Positions 13,951 through 23,000 of a stretch of 64,000 nt of DNA are shown here, one piece after another. Source of the DNA: CAIKOD01 sp035505975 (GTDB lineage Archaea; Halobacteriota; Methanomicrobia; Methanomicrobiales; Methanospirillaceae); the NCBI GenBank assembly GCA_035505975.1, contig DATJQJ010000012.1, positions 1 to 64,000 of the forward strand, in the 5' to 3' direction. A program made the translations under genes and the position numbers. The notes beneath the pieces are model-generated. The model was not told the origin of the DNA. It did not search any database and saw only the letters and a list, made by a program, of their open reading frames with translations. Numbering within the stretch: position 1 is the stretch's first letter; each line of letters opens with the position of its first letter.

Positions 13951-16590
13951 ATGAAGATACCTGAATTGCTTGCCCCTGCAGGCTCCACCGAGTCATTGGT
14001 CGCGGCAGTACGGTCAGGTGCCGATGCAGTTTATCTCGGCGGGCCAACATTTGGTGCACGGGGTTATGCCAAAAACTTCGACCGGCCCGGTCTTCTCGAA
14101 GCGATCGCATATGCCCACTTAAGGGACGTCCGTGTCTATGTCACGGTCAACACCCTCGTCCTCGACCGGGAGATGAACGACGCTGCGGAATTTCTCTTCT
14201 TTCTCTATGAATCGGGTGCCGATGCAGTCCTTATCCAGGACTATGGCGTGGCATCGGTTGCACGGGAGATCGTTCCCGACCTGCCGCTCCATGCATCGAC
14301 ACAGATGACCATTTTCAACCGTGAAGGTGTCGAATTTGCAAAAAAAGCAGGTTTTTCCCGGGTGGTACTGGCAAGGGAATTATCCTTCGCGACGATATCC
14401 GATATCGGCAAATCCCCGGAGTGCAGGGGGATCGGCCTCGAGATGTTTGTCCACGGAGCCCTCTGTTACTCCTATTCCGGCCAGTGCCTGATGTCTTCGT
14501 TTATAGGGGGCCGGAGCGGAAACCGGGGGCTGTGTGCCCAACCGTGCAGAAAACCATACACGCTCGTCTCCGGACCCATGGATGCGTATGGGCGCCCAGT
14601 CTCGTTCTCGCAGGTCAGGACCAAAGGGGAATACCTGCTCTCCACCAGGGACTTATCCCTCTATCCAATCCTCGATCGGGTGGTGGACCTGCCTGTGGAG
14701 AGCCTGAAAATCGAAGGAAGGATGCGGTCGCCCCGTTATGTGGGGACCGTTATCAGGATTTACCGGGAGGCCCTCGACCGGATCAGGGCAGGAGACTGGA
14801 AACCAACCGATGAAGACGAGCATGACCTCGCCCTCGCATTCAACAGGGGGTTTACCAGGGGCTATGGGGGAGGTGCCCGGCACGACGAAATCATGGGCAG
14901 AGATCGCCCCGATCACCGGGGCTTGTTCGCCGGCATCGTTACTTCCTACGATCAGGCACGGCACCTGGCCCTGGTCTCCCTTCGATCGACCATAACACCG
15001 AAGACCGGCGATGGAGTCGTATTCCGTGAACCTCGTACAGAGACAGAGATCGGTCTGACGATCCAGCACGCAGTCGTTGCGACCGACAAGGGTATCCTGA
15101 TAGCCCTGGGAGAGAGGGTCTCCCCTGGAACGCAACTCTACGTTACGAGAATATCGGACCCGGCCGGGGTGTCTTCTCTGGAAGCTGCCGGCGGAGGACA
15201 GGAACCTCCCTGGATCCCGGTCGACGTAGCCGTTTCCTGGGACGATCAGAAACGCCCGGTCATTTCAGGGCGAGCCTTCGGGAAGCAGGGTCGGGAAGTA
15301 TCCGGCGTTTTTTCCGGAACCCCGATGAGTGAAGCGCTGACCAGGCCTTTGACCACCGACACGATCCGCTTACAACTCTCAAAGACCGGGGGAACGCCAT
15401 TCAGGATCGAAGAATTGGCAATCGCTTACCCAGGCGGCCTTTTTTCTCCTGTCGGTGACCTCAACCGGTTGAGACGGGGACTGTTTTCGGCTTTAACAAG
15501 GGCGATAGTTACGTCATGGGAACCTTCTCCCGAAGATCTGACCATTGCCAGGGAACGATTGTCCGGATTCAAAACCGTAACGATGAGCCCACCGGTTGAC
15601 GGTCAGGAGCCGCGATTCAACCCCATGTCACTCGCCGTTTATGTATCCGGACACCAGGAAGCGGGCGCTGCCCTTGCCGCCGGTTGCGACAGGGTTTACT
15701 TCGAACCCGATCCTGTCGACGGATTTACCGCCGGATGGTGTTCGGACCGGAAGGACATGGCGATCCCATTTGAAGAGATTGTTCAGGCAATCATTTTTGA
15801 GATTGCCCGGCTATGCAACCGGTTCCCGGGAAAGGTCGTCTGGAAATGGCCGTTAATTACCGATTCCGGATTTATCGACGTTGCAATTTCCAGCCTCAGG
15901 AAAAACGCGATCCAGGGATTGGCGGGGATCATGACCGACAGCCCGGGTATCGCAGAAATAATCCGCAACGAACTGCCGGAAATTTCGATCTACGGCAGCC
16001 AGGGCCTCAATATTTTTAACCACCGTTCAGCCATGTTCCACCAGTACCTGTTTGATATGCTGACCCTCTCACCAGAACTCTCCAGGGACGATATCAGGAC
16101 GCTGGTTGCAACGGGCAGACCTCGTTGCCGCACCATGAGATTTGAGGTTATCGTCCAGGGAAACGCGGATGTCCTTGTCAGTCGGGACTGCCTCATTACG
16201 GGGACCAGAAAAGGCAGCCCGGGATGTACTCCAGGCGACCTCCCGATGTTTCTTGGAATCCTGGACAGGACCGGAAGGGCCTTCCCCATATGGACCGACT
16301 GGAGCTGCCGGACGCATCTCCTGAACTCATCGGAGACATGCCTGGCGGATGAGATCCCATGGATTGAGAGCGCAGGTGTCGCCTCGGTTGCCATCGATGC
16401 CCGGCGTAAACCCCCCCGCTATTCAGAAGAGATGGTCCGCCTGTACCGGGAGGTGATGGCTGGTCCCCGGGTAGATGGGAGATTGAAAAAAAATCCGGGT
16501 ATTCTCGGCCGTATAAAAGAACTATCGCTCGGGGGCATCACCGCCGCTCACTTCAGGGGAAGCCTGCTCGTTCCCGTGCCCGAAGAGTGA
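13951..16590 (+). CDS. Peptidase U32 family protein (RlhA/TrhP-like RNA hydroxylation family)
   Basis: Large U32 protein of 879 residues. The N-terminal barrel begins MKIPELLAPAGSTESLVAAVRSGADAVYLGG. The cysteine-rich signature CYSYSGQC, then GGRSGNRGLCAQPCRKPY at about residues 170-200, and ESLKIEGRMRSPRYVG match the group that includes RlhA and TrhP. Those proteins hydroxylate C2501 of 23S rRNA or U34 of tRNA with prephenate as precursor, rather than acting as proteases. The second half (about 430-879) is the DUF3656-type extension, with a second barrel-like unit. ATG 13951 follows CCGGAG. The dependence on prephenate would tie it to the aro operon, but this is inference. Confidence 0.85.
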   Translation: MKIPELLAPAGSTESLVAAVRSGADAVYLGGPTFGARGYAKNFDRPGLLEAIAYAHLRDVRVYVTVNTLVLDREMNDAAEFLFFLYESGADAVLIQDYGVASVAREIVPDLPLHASTQMTIFNREGVEFAKKAGFSRVVLARELSFATISDIGKSPECRGIGLEMFVHGALCYSYSGQCLMSSFIGGRSGNRGLCAQPCRKPYTLVSGPMDAYGRPVSFSQVRTKGEYLLSTRDLSLYPILDRVVDLPVESLKIEGRMRSPRYVGTVIRIYREALDRIRAGDWKPTDEDEHDLALAFNRGFTRGYGGGARHDEIMGRDRPDHRGLFAGIVTSYDQARHLALVSLRSTITPKTGDGVVFREPRTETEIGLTIQHAVVATDKGILIALGERVSPGTQLYVTRISDPAGVSSLEAAGGGQEPPWIPVDVAVSWDDQKRPVISGRAFGKQGREVSGVFSGTPMSEALTRPLTTDTIRLQLSKTGGTPFRIEELAIAYPGGLFSPVGDLNRLRRGLFSALTRAIVTSWEPSPEDLTIARERLSGFKTVTMSPPVDGQEPRFNPMSLAVYVSGHQEAGAALAAGCDRVYFEPDPVDGFTAGWCSDRKDMAIPFEEIVQAIIFEIARLCNRFPGKVVWKWPLITDSGFIDVAISSLRKNAIQGLAGIMTDSPGIAEIIRNELPEISIYGSQGLNIFNHRSAMFHQYLFDMLTLSPELSRDDIRTLVATGRPRCRTMRFEVIVQGNADVLVSRDCLITGTRKGSPGCTPGDLPMFLGILDRTGRAFPIWTDWSCRTHLLNSSETCLADEIPWIESAGVASVAIDARRKPPRYSEEMVRLYREVMAGPRVDGRLKKNPGILGRIKELSLGGITAAHFRGSLLVPVPEE

Positions 16591-16646
16591 AGACCACCGA
16601 CCATACAGTTCTTTTAGGTGGACGTGCCTATTCTCGTTGAATACGT

Positions 16647-17315
16647 ATGGTATCGCCATTTATCCTGATCAACTTAAAGACATACCGGGAAGGTATGGGA
16701 CAACATGCCCACCGGATTGCTTCTGCAGCACAGGCTGTAGCCTCCGACAGCGGCGTCGTAATCGGCATCGCTCCTTCATATATTGACATCCATCCGCTCG
16801 CCCGGCACTACGAACTCCCCGTATATGCCCAGCATGTCGACGGGGCGGCGCCCGGTGCTCACACCGGCGCAATCAGTGCCGAAGCCCTCATGCAGGCAGG
16901 TGCCACAGGTTCGCTCGTCAACCATTCGGAGCGGAGGCTTACCCTTGCCGACATCGAGGCATCCATTTCCGCCCTCAAATCGGTAAAACTGATTTCGGTA
17001 TTGTGCACCAATAATGAAGCCACCAGTGCAGCCGGGGCAGCTCTTTTTCCAGACTACGTGGCGATCGAACCACCCGAACTGATCGGAAGCGGGATTTCCG
17101 TTGCAAAGGCAAATCCTGATATTATCCGGAGGAGTGTCGAAGTCGTCCATAACGTGAACCCGAAGGTTAAAGTCCTCACGGGCGCGGGGATCCAGTGCGG
17201 TGAATGCGTTAAAACGGCCCTGGAACTCGGCACCGATGGCGTGCTCCTCGCATCAAGCGTTGTTAAAGCTGAAGACCCGGAGGCAGTACTCAGAAATCTC
17301 GTTTCATTGCTCTGA
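16647..17315 (+). CDS. tpiA: Triosephosphate isomerase (archaeal short type)
   Basis: Interconverts dihydroxyacetone phosphate and glyceraldehyde 3-phosphate. The 222-residue protein is the short tetrameric archaeal form. Catalytic residues are visible: Asn and Lys in LINLKTYREG, His in LVNHSERRL and Glu in AIEPPELIGSG. The phosphate loops are LTGAGI and GTDGVLLASS. ATG 16647 lies 57 bases after the U32 stop. Together with Pgk at 52786 it gives two lower glycolysis/gluconeogenesis enzymes in the window. Confidence 0.95.
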   Translation: MVSPFILINLKTYREGMGQHAHRIASAAQAVASDSGVVIGIAPSYIDIHPLARHYELPVYAQHVDGAAPGAHTGAISAEALMQAGATGSLVNHSERRLTLADIEASISALKSVKLISVLCTNNEATSAAGAALFPDYVAIEPPELIGSGISVAKANPDIIRRSVEVVHNVNPKVKVLTGAGIQCGECVKTALELGTDGVLLASSVVKAEDPEAVLRNLVSLL

Positions 17316-17395
17316 CCTGACAAAACCGTCGGTTCAGGGCAATAATCCGGGCATGTAGCCCTCTTTTGCTTTTTGCGAGACAAGGAGGAGACAAC

Positions 17396-17630
17396 ATGAC
17401 CAGACTGAAAATCCTTTCAGACCGGCCCTCACCTGTCCTCGAATGTTCTCTAAAAGATCACGCGGAAAGCTCGGTTTTCCTCCGATCAAAACGGTGTCGT
17501 ACGTGCGATCCTGTTTACAGGGACTGAGATGACTGCAGCCATCCGATGCTATGAATCGCCTGGATTTGCTTCGGTCTGGGACTACGGCCTGGTTATTTTC
17601 AATAAGCCATTAACCTTGCATGAAAACTAA
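17396..17630 (+). pseudogene. Small unknown gene interrupted by a +1 frameshift
   Basis: ATG 17396 follows a strong AAGGAGGAG five bases upstream, but its frame ends after 43 codons at 17525-17527. One base over, the frame continues with protein-like sequence from about 17480 to TAA 17628-17630, including NGVVRAILFTGTEMTAAIRC and WDYGLVIFNKPLTLHEN. Joined, they would make about 77 residues. The switch would fall between about 17454 and 17490, a stretch with AAAA and TTTT runs. It may be a decayed gene, a base-calling error, or rarely a programmed shift. I do not recognise the family. Confidence 0.45.
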
Positions 17631-17668
17631 CAATCTTATTCCGACAGAAAAACGGGTCCTGAACATTA

Positions 17669-18020
17669 GTGAGTGGGAGGAGTAAGCCCCCTTCTGTTTT
17701 TGCGGCATTCAGCTTCGCGCCATACCCGGACAGGCACTGAGCTGCCCATCGTCCTGTTCCGGCTTGCACCCGCAGGGATTCACCGTTTCATCGTATCCTG
17801 CCCCTGCGCTCTGCGAGTTATCTCGTGCGGGACGCACTTCTCGCACGGGGGTATTAAACCCCTTGCTCGGTCGCATCATTGCTAAAGGCAGGCCGTGCCG
17901 TTTCTGTGCCATTGCCGTGACTCTCGCCACCCATACTTGCATATGGCTGCGTGCCCAGTAGGTGGGGGGACTTTCCTCAGCGGCGGGTTTCGCCACCGTC
18001 AGCCGCACTCTCCCTCTCAT
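17669..18020 (-). ncRNA. rnpB: RNase P RNA
   Basis: Read on the minus strand, the sequence shows the hallmark GAGGAAAGTCC of RNase P RNA about 60 bases from the 5' end (around 17965-17975). It ends with the conserved AGAAGGGGGCTTACTCC pattern close to the 3' end. The 5' GAGAGGGAGAG near 18008-18018 can pair with the 3' ACTCCTCCCACTC as helix P1. Length, about 350 nucleotides, suits archaeal type A. Ends are set from P1 and may be off by several bases. It is the catalytic RNA for tRNA 5' maturation. A minus-strand TATA-like TAAATAATG at 18037-18045 fits as its promoter. The long open frames over this region are therefore accidental. Confidence 0.92.
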
Positions 18021-18045
18021 ATTATAATGGTGAGAGCGCATTATT
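18018..18045. promoter_or_regulatory. Interlocked divergent promoters of rnpB and the AMMECR1 gene
   Basis: Plus-strand TATTATAAT at 18018-18026 is about 28 bases before ATG 18054. Minus-strand TAAATAATG at 18037-18045 is about 25 bases before the rnpB 5' end. Each box lies at or near the other unit's transcription start, so the two units may interfere with each other. Confidence 0.45.
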
Positions 18046-18053
18046 TACTCTTA

Positions 18054-18623
18054 ATGGATGTACTCACCCCAGAGGAAGGTGAACTGGCCGTGGGAATTGC
18101 CAGGGAAACGATCGAGGCTGCGGTAGGCTGCAGACCTGCATGTCTTCCCAGTCTTCCGGCCATCTTCCAAAAAAAACGCGGTGTTTTCGTAACTATTACC
18201 AAATGCGGGGAATTGAGAGGCTGTATCGGGTTCCCTTACCCGGTGATCCCCTTAAAAGATGCCCTTTCAGGCGCCGCTGCATCGGCTGCACTGGAAGACC
18301 CGAGGTTCCCGCCGGTCAGACCGCAGGAGTTGCCCGGGTTGTCGATCGATGTGACTATACTGACACCCCCGGAACCTTTGACGGTGCCGCCTGGTGAGAG
18401 ACCATCTAAGGTAGTACCAGGGAAACACGGACTTATTGTCCGCTCTTCCGGGCGGAGTGGATTGCTGTTGCCTCAGGTGGCGACCGAATACAACTGGAAT
18501 GCCGTTGAATTCCTCCACCATACGTGCATGAAGGCAGGTCTTACCGGTGACTGCTGGAAGAACCCTGCTACTGAAGTCCTCACATTCGAGGGGCAGATTT
18601 TCAGCGAACAGGGTACCGAATGA
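18054..18623 (+). CDS. AMMECR1-domain protein
   Basis: The 189-residue AMMECR1/DUF51 protein is widespread in archaea and eukaryotes but biochemically poorly defined. Family segments include KKRGVFVTITKCGELRGCIG (the LRGCIG signature), PLKDALSGAAASAALEDPRF and the late LLLPQVATEYNWNAVEFLHHTC. The ATG at 18054 would be near-leaderless from the TATA box at 18018-18026. ATG 18027 is nine codons earlier, almost on that TATA box, so it is less likely. An open frame continues further upstream but runs through the RNase P RNA. The stop overlaps tgtA (ATGA at 18620), suggesting co-translation with the archaeosine pathway. Confidence 0.88.
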   Translation: MDVLTPEEGELAVGIARETIEAAVGCRPACLPSLPAIFQKKRGVFVTITKCGELRGCIGFPYPVIPLKDALSGAAASAALEDPRFPPVRPQELPGLSIDVTILTPPEPLTVPPGERPSKVVPGKHGLIVRSSGRSGLLLPQVATEYNWNAVEFLHHTCMKAGLTGDCWKNPATEVLTFEGQIFSEQGTE

Positions 18624-20077
18624 CCATTTCGTTCGAAATCCTCGACGAGGATATTAATGGCCGGTGCGGCCGGCTCACCGTAGGCGATAAAGTGCTGAAG
18701 ACACCGGCTCTCCTGCCGGTCGTCAACCCCCACCTGCCGGTCATCCCGCCAGGGGAAATCCAGGCCATGGGTGCGGGGGCCATTATCACCAATGCCTACA
18801 TTTTTTTCCGGAGCAGCGAATTCCGTGAACAAGTGCTTGCGAGGGGACTCCACGACCTCCTCGGTTTCGACGGCATCATCATGACTGACTCGGGGTCGTT
18901 CCAGCTCTCGGTATATGGCGATGTCGAAGTCACCAATAAAGAGACATTACTCTTCCAGCGGTCGATTGGGAGCGACATCCTCGTGCCTCTCGATATCCCC
19001 ACGCATCCCGATTCTGACAGGGATACTGTTGTCCGCGAACTGGGGATAACAATGGACAGGATCAGGGAAGCACGGGAGATCATCGGCCCCGGCGCCAACC
19101 TTGCGGGTCCTTTGCAGGGAGGCCTTTTCCCTGACCTCAGAGAGTCGGCCGGCAGGGCCCTTGGAGAGATGGGTTTTACCTTCACTCCTGTCGGTGCCGT
19201 CGTCCCGCTGATGGAATCATACCGGTACCGCGAGCTGGTCGAGGTTGTTCTCGCCGCCAAACGGGGTGTACCCTCTTCGTCCTGTATCCACCTGTTTGGC
19301 GCAGGCCACCCGGCGATGTTTGCCCTCGCGGTCGCAATGGGTTGCGACCTGTTCGACTCGGCCGCGTATGCCCTATATGCAAAGGAAGGCAGGTACCTGA
19401 CAACGCACGGGAGTATGAAGATCGACGAACTCGCCGAGCTCCCCTGCAGTTGCGAGGTTTGCAGGCATACCACGCCAGAAGAGATGAGGAAATCCCCTAA
19501 CAGGACACGCCTGCTGGCCCGCCATAACCTGATCGTCACGCTCACGGAAATTGCCCGGATCCGACAGGCAATCATCGATGGAACCCTCTGGGAACTGGTC
19601 GACGAACGGTGCCGCGGGCACCCGGAATTGCTGCGCGGATACCGGACCCTGCTCGGTCACGGGGAACAGCTCGCCGGCCGCGACCGCGTATCGAAAAGAC
19701 GGTTCTTCTACCGCGGGTCAGAGAGCTGCCTGAGGACCGAGGTTTCCAGGTACCACTCGATGATACCCCGGTTCCAGGCCGGTCAGCGGGCACTGGTATC
19801 GTTCGACCGGACGACAGGCGATTTGGGGGGGCATTTCGAAACGGTGTTCTGGTTCCGTCCCCCGTTCGGGCCATATCCCCCCGAACTCAGAGAGACCTTC
19901 CCGATAGGCCAGTCCGAACTGCCTGACTGGGATGAGGAGATGGTCAGGTCGGGATGTAAGGGGATCCGCGCCCTCCTTATTGCCAACCCTGAATGTGATG
20001 TGACTGTCCGTTGCGGGCCTGAATGGGCTTCCCTTGTAGCACAGGAACTTCCGGGGGTCCGCATTGACGATAGTTGA
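18620..20077 (+). CDS. tgtA: Archaeal tRNA-guanine transglycosylase without PUA domain
   Basis: Exchanges G15 of tRNA for preQ0, the first tRNA-bound step to archaeosine. The catalytic barrel occupies about residues 1-340. It shows MTDSGSFQ (nucleophile region) and the second aspartate in VPLDIPTHPD, the GAGHP phosphate segment, and a zinc site CSCEVC with a nearby His. A C1-type domain follows to residue 485. Typical archaeal TgtA proteins are longer and end in a PUA domain. That domain is missing here and is found instead at the C-terminus of the next gene. ATG 18620 overlaps the AMMECR1 stop. Confidence 0.92.
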   Translation: MTISFEILDEDINGRCGRLTVGDKVLKTPALLPVVNPHLPVIPPGEIQAMGAGAIITNAYIFFRSSEFREQVLARGLHDLLGFDGIIMTDSGSFQLSVYGDVEVTNKETLLFQRSIGSDILVPLDIPTHPDSDRDTVVRELGITMDRIREAREIIGPGANLAGPLQGGLFPDLRESAGRALGEMGFTFTPVGAVVPLMESYRYRELVEVVLAAKRGVPSSSCIHLFGAGHPAMFALAVAMGCDLFDSAAYALYAKEGRYLTTHGSMKIDELAELPCSCEVCRHTTPEEMRKSPNRTRLLARHNLIVTLTEIARIRQAIIDGTLWELVDERCRGHPELLRGYRTLLGHGEQLAGRDRVSKRRFFYRGSESCLRTEVSRYHSMIPRFQAGQRALVSFDRTTGDLGGHFETVFWFRPPFGPYPPELRETFPIGQSELPDWDEEMVRSGCKGIRALLIANPECDVTVRCGPEWASLVAQELPGVRIDDS

Positions 20078-21698
20078 TATCAAAAAAAGAGACGGGCTGG
20101 CACGGTCCGGGACCTGCACCACCGCGGAGTGTGTCATACGGTTCCCGTCGGCGGTTGAGACGACGAATCTCTTTCCGGCGTTGAAGGCGGTTAAGTTTGC
20201 AAATATTCCCCTTTCCGCCGAAGAGCGATTCACGGCGCGATACTGGCCGGAAGACCCGGCCCCCCTCGTTAGTGTGCATCCTCTCCACACCGAGGGGGCA
20301 TGTTCCGGCGATATCGTGATGGTCCCGGGTTGGCACACGGCGCTTCGGAATCCCAAAAATTACCTATTATGGCTGAACCAGCTCAAGTCCCATGTGCCTC
20401 CCGACACGGTATGGTATGCACCGGCAGCCGCACTTCCTTCCAACGCGCATATCCTCTGCTATACCGGCTTCGACCTGTTCGATTTCACGGCATGCGATCT
20501 CGCATCGGCGAACCGGAAGTTCCTCCTCCCCGAAGGAGAATTCGACAAAGATTTGATGGGATCCGGGATCTGTTCATGCGAAGGTTGTAGGACCGGCGAC
20601 TTAACCCTTCACAACAGGCTTGCCCTCAGCCGCGAACTCGCCCTTGTATCGGCGTTTATCCAGCGTTCGCAACTCAGGGAATTCGTAGAATCGCGGTGCA
20701 GGTTCCATTCTGAACATGTGGCGGTGATTAGGTTGCTGGATGCGGAATTCTCGATGCTTGAACACGCACTTCCCATCGTCAGGAATACAACATTTGGGGC
20801 GATGTCAGGCGAGTCCCAGAACAGGGTGGAGATCGCCCGGTTCGCCTCGAGGGTTATCGGGCGGTATATACCACCTGCCGCCGATACAGCTGTCCTGCTG
20901 CCCTGCTCTGCAAGAAAACCCTATTCAACCTCCCAGAGCCACAGGAAATTTGCCGAGGCCATACAGGGGAGGGCGCACGAACTGATCGTGACGTCACCTG
21001 TCGGCCTTGTGCCCCGGGAACTGGAACTCGTGTACCCGGCGGCGCATTATGATGTGCCCGTTACCGGTTACTGGGACCGGGAAGAACAGGCATTCATCGC
21101 AGGGATCATCGGCAGGTACCTCCTTGCCCATCCCTACCGGCGGGTCATCGCCCATCTCGAGGGGGGAGCGCTCGAAGTTGCAATGGCCGGTGCCGAAATG
21201 GCCGGGGTCGAACTCGAATGCACGGCCGGGGACACGAGGCCGACCGACCCGGCGTCGCTCCGCTCTCTCGACTCCACTCTCGCCGGTAACCGGAGGATCA
21301 GGCAGGATACCTTAAGGGGCACGTGTTCATGGCAATTCGGCGTAGTACCCGATATTACAGGTATTACATTCAGGGGCCGGTATCCTTCAGTACGGTATGA
21401 AAAGGGCCGGGTCCAGCTCTTCTCGCTCGACGGCTCCACAGGACTCGTCAGGCCGACATTCGAGGGGTGGAAATTCCTCGGCGAGGGTTACAGGGTCCAT
21501 ATCAGTGATTTCATTCCCCAGGGGGACATCCTCGTCCCCGGGGTGACCGGCGTCGATCCGGCAGTCAGGGAAGGCGATGAAGTACTGGTTACCGGGCCCG
21601 GGGTTTTAGCGACGGGACGGGCTGCGATGCCTGCAGAAGAGATGAGGCGGTCCCGGCATGGCGTAGCAGTCCGGGTGCGTAAGATAAAAAGGATGTAG
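20064..21698 (+). CDS. arcS: Archaeosine synthase ArcS with C-terminal PUA domain
   Basis: Converts preQ0 at position 15 of tRNA toward archaeosine by adding an amine donor. The 544-residue TgtA-like paralogue carries the ArcS motif PCSARKPYSTSQSHRKF (PC-x3-KPY-x2-S-x2-H) at about residues 278-294, which true TGT enzymes lack. A CSCEGC cysteine set is near 172. Residues about 460-540 form a PUA domain (GDILVPGVTGVDPAVREGDE). The likely TTG start at 20064 overlaps the tgtA end by 14 bases. Together with tgtA it forms a complete late archaeosine module. Confidence 0.92.
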   Translation: MTIVDIKKRDGLARSGTCTTAECVIRFPSAVETTNLFPALKAVKFANIPLSAEERFTARYWPEDPAPLVSVHPLHTEGACSGDIVMVPGWHTALRNPKNYLLWLNQLKSHVPPDTVWYAPAAALPSNAHILCYTGFDLFDFTACDLASANRKFLLPEGEFDKDLMGSGICSCEGCRTGDLTLHNRLALSRELALVSAFIQRSQLREFVESRCRFHSEHVAVIRLLDAEFSMLEHALPIVRNTTFGAMSGESQNRVEIARFASRVIGRYIPPAADTAVLLPCSARKPYSTSQSHRKFAEAIQGRAHELIVTSPVGLVPRELELVYPAAHYDVPVTGYWDREEQAFIAGIIGRYLLAHPYRRVIAHLEGGALEVAMAGAEMAGVELECTAGDTRPTDPASLRSLDSTLAGNRRIRQDTLRGTCSWQFGVVPDITGITFRGRYPSVRYEKGRVQLFSLDGSTGLVRPTFEGWKFLGEGYRVHISDFIPQGDILVPGVTGVDPAVREGDEVLVTGPGVLATGRAAMPAEEMRRSRHGVAVRVRKIKRM

Positions 21699-21776
21699 AT
21701 TCAACAGGTACGATACATCGTAGATCATCCATGGAGTGAAAAGGTTGTATCGTTTCGAAAAGGGCGTACAGAACGG

Positions 21777-23000
21777 GTGGAAATCGTGAGCTCCCCGGCT
21801 GTCGCGGTAAACCCTAATGCAGATGTCTTGGATCCGGGTAAGGCTGGCAGGGAGAAAAACCCGGTGGTTATTGCAGTTCCGAGGGAAACGGCCACGGGAG
21901 AACTGCGCGTTGCGTCGGTACCGGAAGTGGTGCGCAAGCTGACGACATCTGGTCATAATGTCAGGGTAGAGCACGATGCGGGAATCAACTCGTTCTATCC
22001 GGACGATATGTTTATCGAAGCCGGTGCAAAAATAGCGTCCGGCCGGACTGACCTGTTGGCCGGGGCTTCCATCCTGCTCTGTGTACAGCCGCTGACGGTT
22101 TCCGAGATCGAACAGCTCGACAGGAACGCGATCGTCATCGGGTTCATGAACCCGGCTAACAATCTTCCGGCAATAATAAGGATGCGTGACCTGGGGATCA
22201 CGGCCTTCGCACTCGAGCTTGTACCGCGGATATCCCGCGCACAGAGCATGGATGCACTCAGTTCACAGGCCACGGCAGGGGGCTACGTGGCGGCGATCCT
22301 CGGGGCAGGGAGCTGCCCGAAATTCCTTCCGATGCTCACGACCGCTGCGGGGACGATCCGGCCGGCAACAGTCCTTGTCCTCGGCGCCGGAGTAGCCGGC
22401 CTTATGGCAATCGCCACATCGAAACGGCTCGGTGCCGTTGTCGAGGCGTACGATGTCAGACGGGCTGCCGGGGAACAGGTGCGGAGCCTCGGGGCAAAGT
22501 TCCTCGAACTCGAGATCAATGCCGAGGGCCAGGGCGGTTATGCCCGCGAGCTGACACCCGAAGAGAAAGAAAAAGAACAGCATATGGTTTCCGCGGCCGT
22601 CGCCCGTGCCGATATCGTCATCACCACCGCCGCGATTCCGGGCCGGAAAGCACCCGTGCTCATCAAAAAAGAGACAGTCTCGACAATGCGGGCCGGTGCA
22701 GTTATCATCGATATGGCTGCTGAAACCGGAGGGAACTGCGAGCTGACCGAGGCTGGTAAGACGAAACACGAACATGGCATTACGATCATCGGTCCGCAGA
22801 ACCTCCCCTCCCGGGTGCCGTTTCACTCGAGCCAGATGTATGCAAAAAACCTCCAGGCATTCCTCGCCCTGCTCATCGATAAGAATGGCTCAATTGTAAC
22901 CGAATTCACCGATGAGATCCTGGTGGCCAGCCTCCTGGTCCATAACGGCGTCGTGACCCACAAACCGACTCTCGACCTCCTCGACGGGGGAAAACCATGA
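21777..23000 (+). CDS. pntAA: NAD(P) transhydrogenase subunit alpha, part 1
   Basis: NAD(H)-binding domain I of the proton-translocating transhydrogenase. The 407-residue protein has an unusual N-terminal extension of about 28 residues before VVIAVPRETATGELRVASVPEVV. Family features are GFMNPANN, RISRAQSMDALSSQATAGGY, the dinucleotide loop VLGAGVAGLMAIATSKRLGA with VEAYDVR, and TAAIPGRKAPVLI. The start may be GTG 21777 or GTG 21786. ATGA overlap with the next subunit. The alpha chain is split into soluble and membrane parts, as in many bacteria. Confidence 0.93.
   Translation: MEIVSSPAVAVNPNADVLDPGKAGREKNPVVIAVPRETATGELRVASVPEVVRKLTTSGHNVRVEHDAGINSFYPDDMFIEAGAKIASGRTDLLAGASILLCVQPLTVSEIEQLDRNAIVIGFMNPANNLPAIIRMRDLGITAFALELVPRISRAQSMDALSSQATAGGYVAAILGAGSCPKFLPMLTTAAGTIRPATVLVLGAGVAGLMAIATSKRLGAVVEAYDVRRAAGEQVRSLGAKFLELEINAEGQGGYARELTPEEKEKEQHMVSAAVARADIVITTAAIPGRKAPVLIKKETVSTMRAGAVIIDMAAETGGNCELTEAGKTKHEHGITIIGPQNLPSRVPFHSSQMYAKNLQAFLALLIDKNGSIVTEFTDEILVASLLVHNGVVTHKPTLDLLDGGKP

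Noticed and set aside
17673..18053. Open frames on both strands, including an N-terminal extension of the AMMECR1 gene
   Set aside because: They cover the RNase P RNA, whose signature explains the sequence.
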